Shown: one piece after another, positions 46,945 through 55,610 of the stretch
How positions within the stretch are numbered: the stretch's first letter is position 1
Layout of the letters: each line of letters starts with the position of its first letter
DNA from: Nesterenkonia sp. LB17
GTDB lineage: Bacteria; Actinomycetota; Actinomycetes; Actinomycetales; Micrococcaceae
DNA length: 64,000 bases
Direction: 5' to 3'
Assembly: GCF_022565915.1 (NCBI RefSeq)
Contig: NZ_JAJOYX010000002.1
Coordinates: forward strand, 566,293 to 630,292
The notes under the pieces: generated by a model
What the model saw: the letters and a program-made list of their open reading frames with translations, nothing else
Told to the model about the DNA's origin: nothing
Database searches by the model: none
Translations under genes and position numbers: made by a program

Positions 46945-48348
46945 TCATGCTCGGCCCCAGTGCCCGTTGACGGTCCTTGCGTGGCCGGAGCGCTGGAGCC
47001 GGGTCAGCTCGGCGAGCACCGTGGGCAGCGGGAGCCCCGCGACGGATGAGAGCTTGCCCGGGGCGCTCAATCCACGCCTGGGCAGCGCGTCGAGGAGCAG
47101 GCGCTGGGCCTCATCGAGTCCATCCTGCGGGTGATCCCGCCCCGCTGGTCCGGGAAGCTCTGGTTGGACGGTGTGTCGGGACGGTGGAGCCTGGCGCCCG
47201 GTCCTGTGGTCGATGGCAGGGCGGGGAACGTCGGAGTCGCCCGCCGGCGTTGGTCCGTAGGCTCTGCCGCCGGTGACGAGGGTCAGAACGTCGGTGGCGT
47301 CGCGCACCAGCTGTGCCGGGGTCTCCCGCAGCAGTCGGTGACACCCCGCCGAGGAGGCGGAGAAGACGCTTCCGGGCACCACCCCCACCTCCCGGCCAAG
47401 CGTGAGCGCATGGTGGGCGGTGGACTGAGCTCCGCTGCGCCATCGCGCCTCCGTGATGACCGTGACCATGCCCAGCGCTGCGATGAGCCGGTTTCGCTGC
47501 AGGAACCGGTGCCGAGTGGGCGCCGATCCAGGCGCCATCTCGCTGAGCAGCAACCCGGTCACCGCCACCTCCTGAAGCAGACTTTCGTTGCCAGCCGGGT
47601 AGAACCGGTCCAGGCCCCCGGCCAAGACCGCCAGTGTCGGCGCAGGCCGGGTTCCGCTCCAGGTGCCGGAAGCGGCGCTGGCCGCCGATCCCGGCCCCGG
47701 GCGCGAGCCTGAGACCGGCGCTGAAGCCGCGCGCAGAGCGGCCCTGTGCGCGGCGGCATCAACGCCGTAGGCGCCGCCAGAGACCACGCAGAGCCCGGTC
47801 TGCACCAGATCCTGGGTGAGTTCCGCGGTGATCCGGATGCCGTAGTCGGTGACTTCCCGGGATCCCACGATCGCCACGGCCCGGGTCGGCTCCGGGAGTC
47901 GACCCAGCGACTGGGACGCGATCTCCTCCGCGCCGCCCCGGAACCAGAGCGCCACGGGGGCAAGCGGGCCCAGGTCACGCAGCTGCGCAGGCCAGGTGGG
48001 ATCCTCAGGGATCAGCAGGCCCCCGCCGAGCCTGCTCATCGTGGCGAGATCGGCAGCTCCGCGCAGCTGCCCGCAGCGGGTGCGCCATCGCTCGAGCCCG
48101 ACGCGCAGGTCCTGCTGCCGAGGTCCGAGCCCCGCCGATTCGGCGGCCTGCGCCAGAGCGTGACGCTCCGCCACGGACGGGGGATGCTCTGAGGTGATCA
48201 GCGCGTGGAGGTGCTGGGCCCTGAAGGTCTCCAGAGCGAGCCCGGCCAGCAGGTCTCCGGGTTCGATCAGCCGGGACAGCTCTGCCCGGATGATCCGTTC
48301 TTTCCGGGAAGCAGCCCTCGGTTGGCCGGGGGCGGGATCTCGTTCCAT
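46945..48348 (-). CDS. dprA: DNA-processing protein DprA
   Basis: A 467-residue DprA/Smf protein. The Rossmann core carries AIVGSREVTDYG, VVSGGAYGVDAAAHRAAL, LAGGLDRFYPAGN and RHRFLQRNRLIAALG; a C-terminal winged helix begins near QRLLLDALPRRG. It loads RecA onto incoming single strands during transformation. Insertions rich in Gly/Ser (about 205-235) and a Pro-rich linker (about 355-390) make it longer than usual. AGGAGG four bases before the ATG sets the start. Confidence 0.9.
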   Translation of the reverse strand: MERDPAPGQPRAASRKERIIRAELSRLIEPGDLLAGLALETFRAQHLHALITSEHPPSVAERHALAQAAESAGLGPRQQDLRVGLERWRTRCGQLRGAADLATMSRLGGGLLIPEDPTWPAQLRDLGPLAPVALWFRGGAEEIASQSLGRLPEPTRAVAIVGSREVTDYGIRITAELTQDLVQTGLCVVSGGAYGVDAAAHRAALRAASAPVSGSRPGPGSAASAASGTWSGTRPAPTLAVLAGGLDRFYPAGNESLLQEVAVTGLLLSEMAPGSAPTRHRFLQRNRLIAALGMVTVITEARWRSGAQSTAHHALTLGREVGVVPGSVFSASSAGCHRLLRETPAQLVRDATDVLTLVTGGRAYGPTPAGDSDVPRPAIDHRTGRQAPPSRHTVQPELPGPAGRDHPQDGLDEAQRLLLDALPRRGLSAPGKLSSVAGLPLPTVLAELTRLQRSGHARTVNGHWGRA

Positions 48349-48362
48349 AGGTCCTCCTGGGT

Positions 48363-50000
48363 TCAGGTCTTGTGAGACCGCTGCCGCAGCTGCAGGGCAG
48401 CGTCGACCTCATCGGCCCCCGGTCGGTCGTTGTGCATGAGGTCGGCGATGGTCCAGGCCAGTCGCAGGACGCGAAGATATCCCCGCAGCGAGATCGCGGC
48501 CCGGTCCAGCGCGGCGTCGATGTGCCGGGTGGCACCGGCGGGCAGCCGCAGATCTCCGGTCAGCAGCTGCATAGGGGCCTGGGAGTTGGTGCGCAGGCCC
48601 CACAGGCGGAGGCGCTCGCGCTGTGCGCCTCGAGCGTCCAGGACTCGGGCGCGGACGACCGCGGAGCTCTCCCCCGGCGGTCCCAGTGCGTCGGCCGCTG
48701 ATCGCGGCCGGTCGACCTGAATCTGCAGGTCGATCCGATCCAGGAGCGGACCGGAGAGGCGCGCCATGTAGTTGCGGCGCTGAGCCACCGAACACCGGCA
48801 GCCTGTCCCGGCACCGACGTTGAGCCCGCACGGGCAGGGATTGGCCGCGAGGACCAGCTGAAAACGGGCCGGGTAGGTCACGCTGCCGGCGGAGCGGTGA
48901 AGTGAGATCCTTCCGGTCTCCAAGGGCTGGCGCAGGGCGTCCAGCGCGTGGCGCGGAAATTCGGGGGCCTCATCGAGGAACAGCACTCCCCGGTGTGCGC
49001 GAGTGACGGCACCGGGCCGCGCGATCCGCGCTCCGCCACCGACGATGGCTGCCATCGAGGCACTGTGGTGTGGGGCCTGGAACGGCGGTGTGCGTCGCAG
49101 CCTGGTCACGGTGCGGGGTTCTGCCGAGATCGACTCGATGGCGGTGGCTTCCATCGCCGCCTGATCATCCAGCGGCGGCAGTATGCCGGACATCCGCTCG
49201 GCCAGCATGGTCTTGCCGGCACCGGGAGCGCCGATGAGCAGAAGGTGGTGGCCGCCGGCGGCCGCCAGTTCCAGAGAGAACCGGGCCTCCTGCTGACCCC
49301 GGACCTCTGCCAGGTCAGGCGCCGGGTCGCAGGAGAGCGGCCTGCCGTCGTCGACCTCGCCACGGAGATCAGCAGAACAGACCTGCGGCGACCGGGCCGG
49401 CTGCGAAGGATCCACCAGAACAGGCGCCTCCAGAGAACGGTCTGCGGACCACCGTTCGAGCCCGGGAGCATCGCGCACCAGTGGTTCGAGCGCGGCGGAG
49501 GCGAAAGAAGCCGCCGCCTGCCGAACATGAGACCCGGCAAGGACCTCCATCCCGGGCACCAGGGCGGCCTCCTGAGCGTTCTCCTGGGCGACCACCACAG
49601 TCTGCGCGCCGGCAGCCTGTGCTGCCGCCACCGCGGGCAGCACACCGCGGACCGGTCGCAGCCGCCCGTCGAGACCCAGCTCCGCAAGGAAGACGACCTC
49701 GGACGTGCGGTGGACCCTCCCGTCTGCAGCCCAGGCGCTGATCAGGATGGCGAGGTCGAGCACCGAGCCGGATTTGGGCAGCGAGGCCGGAAGCAGGTTG
49801 ACGGTGAGCCGGCGGGCGGGCAGATCGATCCCGGTGTTCTTCGCCGCCGATCGGATCCGGTCCTGGCTCTCGCGCATGGAAGCGTCGGGCAGGCCCAGCA
49901 GGATGAACCCCGGAAGCGCCCGCCCGATATCGGCCTCCACCTCGATCAGATGCCCATCCATGCCGAAGAGCACCACCCCGCGGGCCCGACCCATGCTCAT
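48363..50000 (-). CDS. comM: Mg chelatase-like AAA ATPase (YifB/ComM)
   Basis: About 545 residues. An N-terminal Lon-protease-like domain (VEADIGRALPGFILLGLPDASMRES) precedes an AAA+ domain with Walker A GAPGAGKTMLAERM, HSASMAAIVGGG and the Mg-chelatase-type C terminus containing a CxCG cysteine cluster (NPCPCGL...CRC). ComM is a helicase that promotes branch migration during natural transformation. ATG 50000 overlaps the yraN stop (ATGA); the frame reaches 50117 but the extension lies inside yraN. It ends 14 bases before dprA. Confidence 0.9.
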   Translation of the reverse strand: MSMGRARGVVLFGMDGHLIEVEADIGRALPGFILLGLPDASMRESQDRIRSAAKNTGIDLPARRLTVNLLPASLPKSGSVLDLAILISAWAADGRVHRTSEVVFLAELGLDGRLRPVRGVLPAVAAAQAAGAQTVVVAQENAQEAALVPGMEVLAGSHVRQAAASFASAALEPLVRDAPGLERWSADRSLEAPVLVDPSQPARSPQVCSADLRGEVDDGRPLSCDPAPDLAEVRGQQEARFSLELAAAGGHHLLLIGAPGAGKTMLAERMSGILPPLDDQAAMEATAIESISAEPRTVTRLRRTPPFQAPHHSASMAAIVGGGARIARPGAVTRAHRGVLFLDEAPEFPRHALDALRQPLETGRISLHRSAGSVTYPARFQLVLAANPCPCGLNVGAGTGCRCSVAQRRNYMARLSGPLLDRIDLQIQVDRPRSAADALGPPGESSAVVRARVLDARGAQRERLRLWGLRTNSQAPMQLLTGDLRLPAGATRHIDAALDRAAISLRGYLRVLRLAWTIADLMHNDRPGADEVDAALQLRQRSHKT

Positions 50001-50380
50001 CAGCTCACGTCCTTGAGGTGCTCCAGCCGATGGATCAGATGCTCCTCGGCGTGCGCCGCAGCCGCTCCGCTGAGCAGCACCGCGACGACGTCCACGCGTC
50101 GCGGAACCTGGAGGCACTGCTGGCCGACGCAGTATTCCAGCAGCAGCCGGTGCAGCCGCGCGAGCTTGCGCCCGTTGACCGCTTCGAAGGGGTGCCCGTA
50201 TCCGATGCCCCGTCGGGTCTTGACCTCCACGGCGACCAGGTGGGCCCCGTCCCTGGTGATCAGGTCCAGCTCACCGTGCGCGCCGCGCCAGCGCCGCTCC
50301 AGGATCTGATGTCCCTGTCGGCCCAGATAGTCGGCCGCGATCTGTTCCCCGACCATGCCGGTGACGTCCTTGGCTCGCAT
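50000..50380 (-). CDS. yraN: YraN-family endonuclease-fold protein
   Basis: A 126-residue protein of the UPF0102 family: MVGEQIAADYLGRQGHQIL, GELDLITRDG, VAVEVKTRRGIGYGHP, matching the Holliday-junction-resolvase-like fold with an acidic E-x-K metal site. Function not settled. GAGGAG five bases before ATG 50380 sets the start. Confidence 0.88.
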   Translation of the reverse strand: MRAKDVTGMVGEQIAADYLGRQGHQILERRWRGAHGELDLITRDGAHLVAVEVKTRRGIGYGHPFEAVNGRKLARLHRLLLEYCVGQQCLQVPRRVDVVAVLLSGAAAAHAEEHLIHRLEHLKDVS

Positions 50381-50510
50381 TCGCGCTCCTCTCTCACAGG
50401 CACCAGCATCCGGCACAGCGCGACAGCAGAGGGACTGCCCCCGGGCTCTGTGGAGGACGCACGCGGACCGAGTGGGGAGGCGGCTCCTGGGGAAGACTCG
50501 GGAAGCCGTG

Positions 50511-50527
50511 GAAGTCAGAGTGACTTC
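50511..50527. terminator. Hairpin between rnhB and yraN
   Basis: GAAGTCA-GAG-TGACTTC, seven pairs, about 35 bases past the rnhB stop. No U-tract follows. A nearby direct repeat ACGGTGCGGTC (at about 50529 and 50553) is also seen. Confidence 0.35.
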
Positions 50528-50561
50528 AACGGTGCGGTCGGACTCGGGTCAGACGGTGCGG

Positions 50562-51230
50562 TCAGACCCCGAGGTTCCAGCTGAGCCGGTGCTGAGCGGT
50601 GGCCCCGAGCTCGAGCAGCGCATTCCGGTGACCCTGAGAGCCATACCCGCGGTTGGAGTCCCAGCCGTATCCGGGATGCTCCGCGGCGAGCTCCTCCATC
50701 AGACGGTCGCGTTCGAGCTTCGCCAGCACCGAGGCGCAGGCCACCGTCAGTGCCTTGATATCGGCCTTGACCATGGTCTGCACGCGGGGCGAGGCGCCAT
50801 GGGTCAGCCAGTCATGGGCGCCGTCCAGGATGACGGCGTCCAGCGGCCGACCGAGCTTGACCTCGACCGCGTTGAGCCCGGCGAGCCCGGCGGCCCGCAG
50901 CGCCCCGTTGATGCCCAGGGCGTCGATCTCCCGCGGCGCCCGGTGCTGGACGCTGTAGGCGGCGGCGTGTTCGCAGATGTGTGGATGCCAGCGCTGCCGG
51001 GCCTTGGCACTGAGCAGCTTGGAGTCGCGCACGCCGTCGAGCTGGGTACAGATCCCGCTCGTCGTCGGCGTCTGGGCGAAGACCGGGGCCTGAAGATCGA
51101 AGACCACCACTCCGATGCTGACCGGGCCCGCCAGGGCGCCGCGGCCGACCTCGTCGATCCCAGCGATGTAGCGGACGTCGCGTCCGGCGGCGATTCCCAG
51201 CTCGGGCAGCAGCGTGGCGTTCTCGGGCAT
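50562..51230 (-). CDS. rnhB: Ribonuclease HII
   Basis: About 222 residues. The first acidic pair is in AGIDEVGRGALAGP, followed by DSKLLSAKARQR, an Asp in DAVILDGAHDW and ASVLAKLERDRLMEE with the family's last catalytic region. It cuts RNA in RNA/DNA hybrids and removes misinserted ribonucleotides. The frame extends to 51341 but overlaps the signal peptidase gene; ATG 51230 with GAGG upstream is preferred. It starts 49 bases past the lepB stop. Confidence 0.88.
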   Translation of the reverse strand: MPENATLLPELGIAAGRDVRYIAGIDEVGRGALAGPVSIGVVVFDLQAPVFAQTPTTSGICTQLDGVRDSKLLSAKARQRWHPHICEHAAAYSVQHRAPREIDALGINGALRAAGLAGLNAVEVKLGRPLDAVILDGAHDWLTHGASPRVQTMVKADIKALTVACASVLAKLERDRLMEELAAEHPGYGWDSNRGYGSQGHRNALLELGATAQHRLSWNLGV

Positions 51231-51279
51231 CAGCGCAGCCCTCGCATGAGACGCGTGGCGCGGCGCCGGGACCAGACGC

Positions 51280-52044
51280 TCAAGGCTCCGGGACCGCCTC
51301 GAAGGGGTCACGCTCGGTTCCGCCGTCGCCGAAGTGGTCAAACGGCCAGATCACGACCGAGGACCGACCGATGACGTCTTCGATCGGCACCGCACCCATG
51401 TCGGGCTCATCCACGTGGAAGCGCGAGTCCGCGGAGTTCCCGCGGTGATCCCCGAGCAGCCAGACGCTGTCTTCGGCAACGGTCACCGCGAACTCACCCT
51501 CGCTGGGGACGTCGCCGGGGAAGATATAGGGCTCGTCGATGGGTTCGCCGTTGACCATGATCCGACCCTGATCGTCACAGCACTCCACCTCGTCACCGCC
51601 GAGGCCCACGATCCGCTTCACCACGAAGTGCGAGGAGGTGTCCGGCATCAGACCGACGAAGATCATCGCGTCCTGGAAGGCGTTCGTGGGCACCTGGCTC
51701 CCGGCGCCCCACCACTGGCGGGTGTCTTCGAAGACCACGACGTCGCCGCGCTCGACCTCCATGAGGTCTGGGGCGAGCAGGTTCACGATGATCCGGTCAT
51801 CGACCTCCAGGGTGGGCTCCATCGACTCAGAGGGGATGTAGAAGGCCCGGAAGAAGAAGGTCTTGACGACGAAGGAGATGACCAGCGCGAAGACCAGGAT
51901 CGTGGCGATCTCGATCAGGAATCCGACCACCGGGTGCCGCGCCGAGCGGGCCCGACGACGGCGTTCTCTGCGGCTCTCCGGCGATGGAGACGGAGGCCCG
52001 TCACTGGTGCTGATGAAGTGCCTCCGGAAGCTCTCGTCGTTCAT
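51280..52044 (-). CDS. lepB: Signal peptidase I (second of a tandem pair)
   Basis: A 254-residue membrane-anchored serine protease. An Arg-rich cytoplasmic tail precedes one membrane segment (about 40-64), then the nucleophile Ser74 (PSESMEPTL), the general base Lys143 (HFVVKRIVGLGGDEV) and GDHRGNSADSR. It removes signal peptides from exported proteins on the outer face. It overlaps the preceding lepB gene by 44 bases. Confidence 0.9.
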   Translation of the reverse strand: MNDESFRRHFISTSDGPPSPSPESRRERRRRARSARHPVVGFLIEIATILVFALVISFVVKTFFFRAFYIPSESMEPTLEVDDRIIVNLLAPDLMEVERGDVVVFEDTRQWWGAGSQVPTNAFQDAMIFVGLMPDTSSHFVVKRIVGLGGDEVECCDDQGRIMVNGEPIDEPYIFPGDVPSEGEFAVTVAEDSVWLLGDHRGNSADSRFHVDEPDMGAVPIEDVIGRSSVVIWPFDHFGDGGTERDPFEAVPEP

Positions 52045-52726
52045 TCCAGGGCCAGAAGACGCCGGTGACGCGGCCGAGGATGCGGTCTTCGCTGATCATA
52101 CCCCCGCCGGGTGCGCCCAGCAGCGCCCGCGAATCCAGGGACTGCTCGCGGTTGTCCCCCATGACCCAGAGTCGGCCCGGCGGAACCTCAGCCTCGAAGC
52201 TCAGCTCTGAGGCAGGAGCCTGCGCGGTGACGTCTCGGCCCAGATAGGGCTCCTCCACGGGTTCCCCGTTGACGGTGAGCTGCCCGGAGTCCGCGCAGCA
52301 CGCGACGATGTCTCCGCCGGTGCCGAGCACGCGTTTGACGTAGGTCGCAGGAGGTGTCGCGATTCCGAACCAGTGACCGACCCTCGCTCCGAGCTGCTCG
52401 AGGGTCGAACCCCCTCCCACGTAGGGGGTGAAGGAGCCTTCTCCGTCGAAGACGATCACATCTCCGCGCCGGACGCCCTGGTCCTCGGGATAAGCCTTCT
52501 CCACCAGGATCCGCTCGGAGTCAGCCAGAGTGGGCGCCATAGAGACCTGGGAGACGGTGTAGACGTCCACGACGAACAGGCGCAGCCCGGTGGCCAGCAG
52601 CACCGCGATGACGGCGGTCGCGAGCACCGCGATCCAGAGCCGGAAGCGGCGAGGACGCGTCAGACGCCGAGAACCCCGAGTCGCCGAGTCAGACTCGGGC
52701 GGCTCAGGGTTCTCTGCGCTGTTCAT
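52001..52726 (-). CDS. lepB: Signal peptidase I (first of a tandem pair)
   Basis: A 241-residue homologue of the next gene. One membrane segment (about 30-53), nucleophile Ser62 (SQVSMAPTL), base Lys131 (TYVKRVLGTGGDIV) and GDNREQSLDSR are intact, so both copies look active. The insertion between Ser and Lys (TPYVGGGSTLEQLGARVGHW) differs from the partner and may alter substrate choice. The two coding regions overlap by 44 bases in different frames. Confidence 0.9.
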   Translation of the reverse strand: MNSAENPEPPESDSATRGSRRLTRPRRFRLWIAVLATAVIAVLLATGLRLFVVDVYTVSQVSMAPTLADSERILVEKAYPEDQGVRRGDVIVFDGEGSFTPYVGGGSTLEQLGARVGHWFGIATPPATYVKRVLGTGGDIVACCADSGQLTVNGEPVEEPYLGRDVTAQAPASELSFEAEVPPGRLWVMGDNREQSLDSRALLGAPGGGMISEDRILGRVTGVFWPWNERRELPEALHQHQ

Positions 52727-52752
52727 AAGACGTACGAGCTCTCAGCGATGAG

Positions 52753-52781
52753 CCGAGGCCGATCCGCGGATCAGGCCTCGG
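52753..52781. terminator. Hairpin spanning the 3' end of rplS
   Basis: CCGAGGCC (52753-52760) pairs with GGCCTCGG (52774-52781); inside, GATCC pairs with GGATC. The rplS stop codon is within the 3' arm. It lacks a U-tract but is a strong stem. Confidence 0.5.
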
Positions 52782-53166
52782 TGACCTCTTCGACCTTCTC
52801 GCCCTGCTGGCGAGCAATGGTGGACTCACGCTTCTCCTTGATGCGTGCAGCCTTGCCATGGCGATCGCGCATGTAGTACAGCTTGGCGCGGCGGACGTCA
52901 CCGCGGGCCAGGACCTCGATCTTCTCGGTCACCGGGGAGTGGACCGGGAAGGTGCGCTCCACGCCGACGCCGAAGGACACCTTGCGGACCGTGAAGGTCT
53001 CGCCGATGCCGTGGCCCTGGCGGCCGAGGACGTAACCCTTGAAGACCTGAACACGAGTGTTCTTGCCCTCAACGATGTTGACGTGCACGTTGACGGTGTC
53101 ACCGGGGCCGAACTCCGGGATGTCGGTGCGCAGGCTGGCTGAATCAACGAAATCAAGCTTATGCAT
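52771..53166 (-). CDS. rplS: 50S ribosomal protein L19
   Basis: A 131-residue protein with [42 protein letters not shown] and [17 protein letters not shown], typical of L19. AAGGAG six bases before ATG 53166 sets the start; the frame reading to 53328 is not conserved. The 206-base spacer to trmD holds its leader and probable promoter, in which no clear box was identified. Confidence 0.95.
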   Translation of the reverse strand: MHKLDFVDSASLRTDIPEFGPGDTVNVHVNIVEGKNTRVQVFKGYVLGRQGHGIGETFTVRKVSFGVGVERTFPVHSPVTEKIEVLARGDVRRAKLYYMRDRHGKAARIKEKRESTIARQQGEKVEEVTEA

Positions 53167-53372
53167 ATGCTTCTCCTTGGACGACTGCCACAGGTCACTC
53201 GCCCGGGTTGCGACCTCTTGCGGACGGCGCACAAGGCGCCGATCACGCCGGAATCCGGCGCAGGTCAAAGCGTAAGGATCCGGATCGGGATGATTTCCCT
53301 CTCCGGCGGCCTGTCTGTTGACGGTCATCCCCTATGGCAGATGGAGCCGCCCAGCAGGCACGGTGGCCAATT

Positions 53373-54107
53373 CTATGTCAGATTCCGCTCCTGCGCGACC
53401 ACGTGCTTGGCCCACAGATCGGGGCGCAGCTTCCGGGTGCGGACGTCCTGCTGCGCCGCGCGCCAGGCGCCGATCTTCGCGTGGTCCCCGGAGAGCAGGA
53501 TCTCGGGCACATCGAGGCCGCGCCAGCGCGCAGGCTTGGTGTAGACCGGATACTCCAGCAGGCCGTCGGCATGGGACTCCTCCGCCAGCGACTCCGGGTT
53601 GCCGAGCACACCGGGGATCAGCCTGGTGATGGCTTCGACCATGACGACGACGGCGGACTCCCCGCCGTTGAGCACATAGTCCCCGATGGACATGGGGCGC
53701 ACCTGGAAATGCTCCGGCGCCCAGTCGAGCAGCCGCTGATCGATGCCCTCGAAGCGTCCGGGGGCGAAGACCAGATGCTCGGCCTGGGCCAGCTCTTGAG
53801 CGGTCCGCTGAGTGAGCACCTCCCCCGCAGGGGTGGGAATGATCAGGATCGGGGGATCATCCGATGCCGGGGTCTCCCGCTGGGTGAGCACGTGCTCCAG
53901 CGCCAGCGCCCACGGCTCGGGCTTCATCACCATCCCGGCGCCGCCGCCGGTGGGGGTGTCATCGACGCTGCGGTGCTTGTCGAAGCTGAAGTCGCGCAGC
54001 TGGTGCCGGTGCAGGGTGAGCAGTCCCTCGCGCTGGGCCTTCCCGATCAGGGAGAGGTCAAGGACGTCGAAGAACTCAGGGAAGATCGAGATGAGGTCGA
54101 TCCGCAT
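53373..54107 (-). CDS. trmD: tRNA (guanine-37-N1)-methyltransferase
   Basis: A 244-residue SPOUT enzyme: N terminus [32 protein letters not shown] and the knot motif [23 protein letters not shown] that binds S-adenosylmethionine. It prevents frameshifting by methylating G37. GAGGAG lies just before the ATG. It follows rimM by 14 bases in the usual rpsP-KH-rimM-trmD order. Confidence 0.94.
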   Translation of the reverse strand: MRIDLISIFPEFFDVLDLSLIGKAQREGLLTLHRHQLRDFSFDKHRSVDDTPTGGGAGMVMKPEPWALALEHVLTQRETPASDDPPILIIPTPAGEVLTQRTAQELAQAEHLVFAPGRFEGIDQRLLDWAPEHFQVRPMSIGDYVLNGGESAVVVMVEAITRLIPGVLGNPESLAEESHADGLLEYPVYTKPARWRGLDVPEILLSGDHAKIGAWRAAQQDVRTRKLRPDLWAKHVVAQERNLT

Positions 54108-54121
54108 GGCGCGCTCCTCGC

Positions 54122-54706
54122 TCAGAAGAGGCCGGGCGGCGGGGTCAGCACGATGCGCTGATGCTCCGCATCCACCTCGGGCACGAGCTCTTCGACGAAG
54201 GGGACCATCACGTCCTCGCCGGAGACGGCCGTGACCACGAGCAGATCCTGCGCCGAACCGGTGATCAGCTCCTTGAGCGTGCCCAGGCGCTGACCCTGTA
54301 GGTCCACGCAGGCGAATCCGGCGAGCTCGTGGCTGTACCAGCCGTCCTCGTCGGAGTCTTCCTCCATCGGCACCTCGACGTAGAGGGTGGAGCCGCGCAG
54401 GGCTTCGGCGCTGTCACGGTCAGTGATCTCGCGGAAGCTCAGCAGCGCGATGCTCTTGTTCCAGCGCTGCCGGGTCACAGTGAGCAGCGTGGTGATCCGG
54501 TCGACGGTCTGATCGCCGGCGATCCGGATGATCACCGAACCGGGAGCGAGTCGCTGCTCCGGGTCATCGGTGAAGAGTTGGGCAGTGACCTCGCCACGGA
54601 TGCCGTGGGGTTTGCCGATACGAGCGACCCGCAGGCGCTCTGCCGAATCTGGCAGTGCCTGCGGGTCGGTCTCATATGCTTCCTGGCCTTGCATGCCAGC
54701 AATCAT
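54122..54706 (-). CDS. rimM: Ribosome maturation factor RimM
   Basis: About 194 residues. The RimM barrel starts at [23 protein letters not shown], and a PRC-barrel domain follows after [19 protein letters not shown]. It assists maturation of the 30S head region. Start ATG 54706 with GAGG eight bases upstream; frames further upstream are not conserved. Confidence 0.92.
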   Translation of the reverse strand: MIAGMQGQEAYETDPQALPDSAERLRVARIGKPHGIRGEVTAQLFTDDPEQRLAPGSVIIRIAGDQTVDRITTLLTVTRQRWNKSIALLSFREITDRDSAEALRGSTLYVEVPMEEDSDEDGWYSHELAGFACVDLQGQRLGTLKELITGSAQDLLVVTAVSGEDVMVPFVEELVPEVDAEHQRIVLTPPPGLF

Positions 54707-54725
54707 GGTGCAGTCCTCATATCCG

Positions 54726-54983
54726 TCAGCGGCTGCGGTCGGTGTCGACCACGTCGACGCGGACATCGCCCCCACCGGGGAGGGCGGAGACCACAGTGCG
54801 CAGTGCCTTGGCGGTGCGCCCGGCCCGACCGATCACTCGACCGAGATCATCCGGATGAACTCGCACCTGGAGGACGTCGTAGCGACGCCCGCCCTTACGG
54901 CGGACATCGACGTCATCGGGTGCGTCCACGATTCCGCGGACCAGGTGTTCGAGCGCGTCACTCAGCACTGCATCAGCTCCCAT
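54726..54983 (-). CDS. khpA: KH-domain RNA-binding protein (KhpA-like)
   Basis: An 85-residue protein with one KH domain: LQVRVHPDDLGRVIGRAGRTAKALRTVV contains the GxxG loop GRAG. The gene sits between rpsP and rimM, the standard place of this small RNA-binding protein. It starts three bases after the rpsP stop. Confidence 0.9.
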   Translation of the reverse strand: MGADAVLSDALEHLVRGIVDAPDDVDVRRKGGRRYDVLQVRVHPDDLGRVIGRAGRTAKALRTVVSALPGGGDVRVDVVDTDRSR

Positions 54984-54985
54984 GA

Positions 54986-55393
54986 TTACTCTGCATTCTC
55001 CTGCGAAGCAGACTCAGCTGCCTCGTCGGCAGGAGCCGGAGCCTTGGTCTTCTTCTCCTGGATGACTGAGCCCTTGCTGGGAGCGACGAACTCCTCCTTC
55101 GGGGCCTTGGTCCGCAGAGTGCCTTCGGAGCCTTCGAGGCCCTTGAACTTCTGCCAGTCACCGGTGACCTTCAGCAGTGCATTGACCTGCTCGGTGGGCT
55201 GTGCGCCCACGGAGAGCCAGTACTGAGCGCGCTCGGAATCGATCTCGATCAGCGAGGGCTCCTGCGTCGGGTCGTATTTGCCGATCTGCTCGATGGCGAC
55301 GCCGTCACGCTTGGTGCGGGAGTCGGCGACGACAACACGGTAGAACGGTGCACGGATCTTGCCCATGCGCTTCAGACGAATTTTAACTGCCAC
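54986..55393 (-). CDS. rpsP: 30S ribosomal protein S16
   Basis: A 135-residue protein starting [21 protein letters not shown] with DSRTKRDG and IEQIGKYDP, typical of S16. The C-terminal extension of about 50 residues is rich in Lys, Ala and Glu, as in other actinobacteria. GTG start. The 217-base spacer upstream, towards ffh, is its promoter region and contains an 11-base direct repeat CTCAGCGCAGG (55593, 55610) at the ffh end. Confidence 0.94.
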   Translation of the reverse strand: MAVKIRLKRMGKIRAPFYRVVVADSRTKRDGVAIEQIGKYDPTQEPSLIEIDSERAQYWLSVGAQPTEQVNALLKVTGDWQKFKGLEGSEGTLRTKAPKEEFVAPSKGSVIQEKKTKAPAPADEAAESASQENAE

Positions 55394-55610
55394 TTGAGTG
55401 GTCCACTCCTGTTTCTTGTTTCAGGGGCGCGGTCAGGCAACGGATTGCGTGGGGACGTGCTGCACAATCGAGGCGACCACTTCAGAACATTGTCCCTACG
55501 GCGGGTTTAGAGGGTGCCCTCCGTCGAACAAAGTACCTGCCTATTGTGCCAGAGATCGGCCGAACACGCGATCTGAGACCCGGTCAGCCCTGCTCAGCGC
55601 AGGCCGAGAC

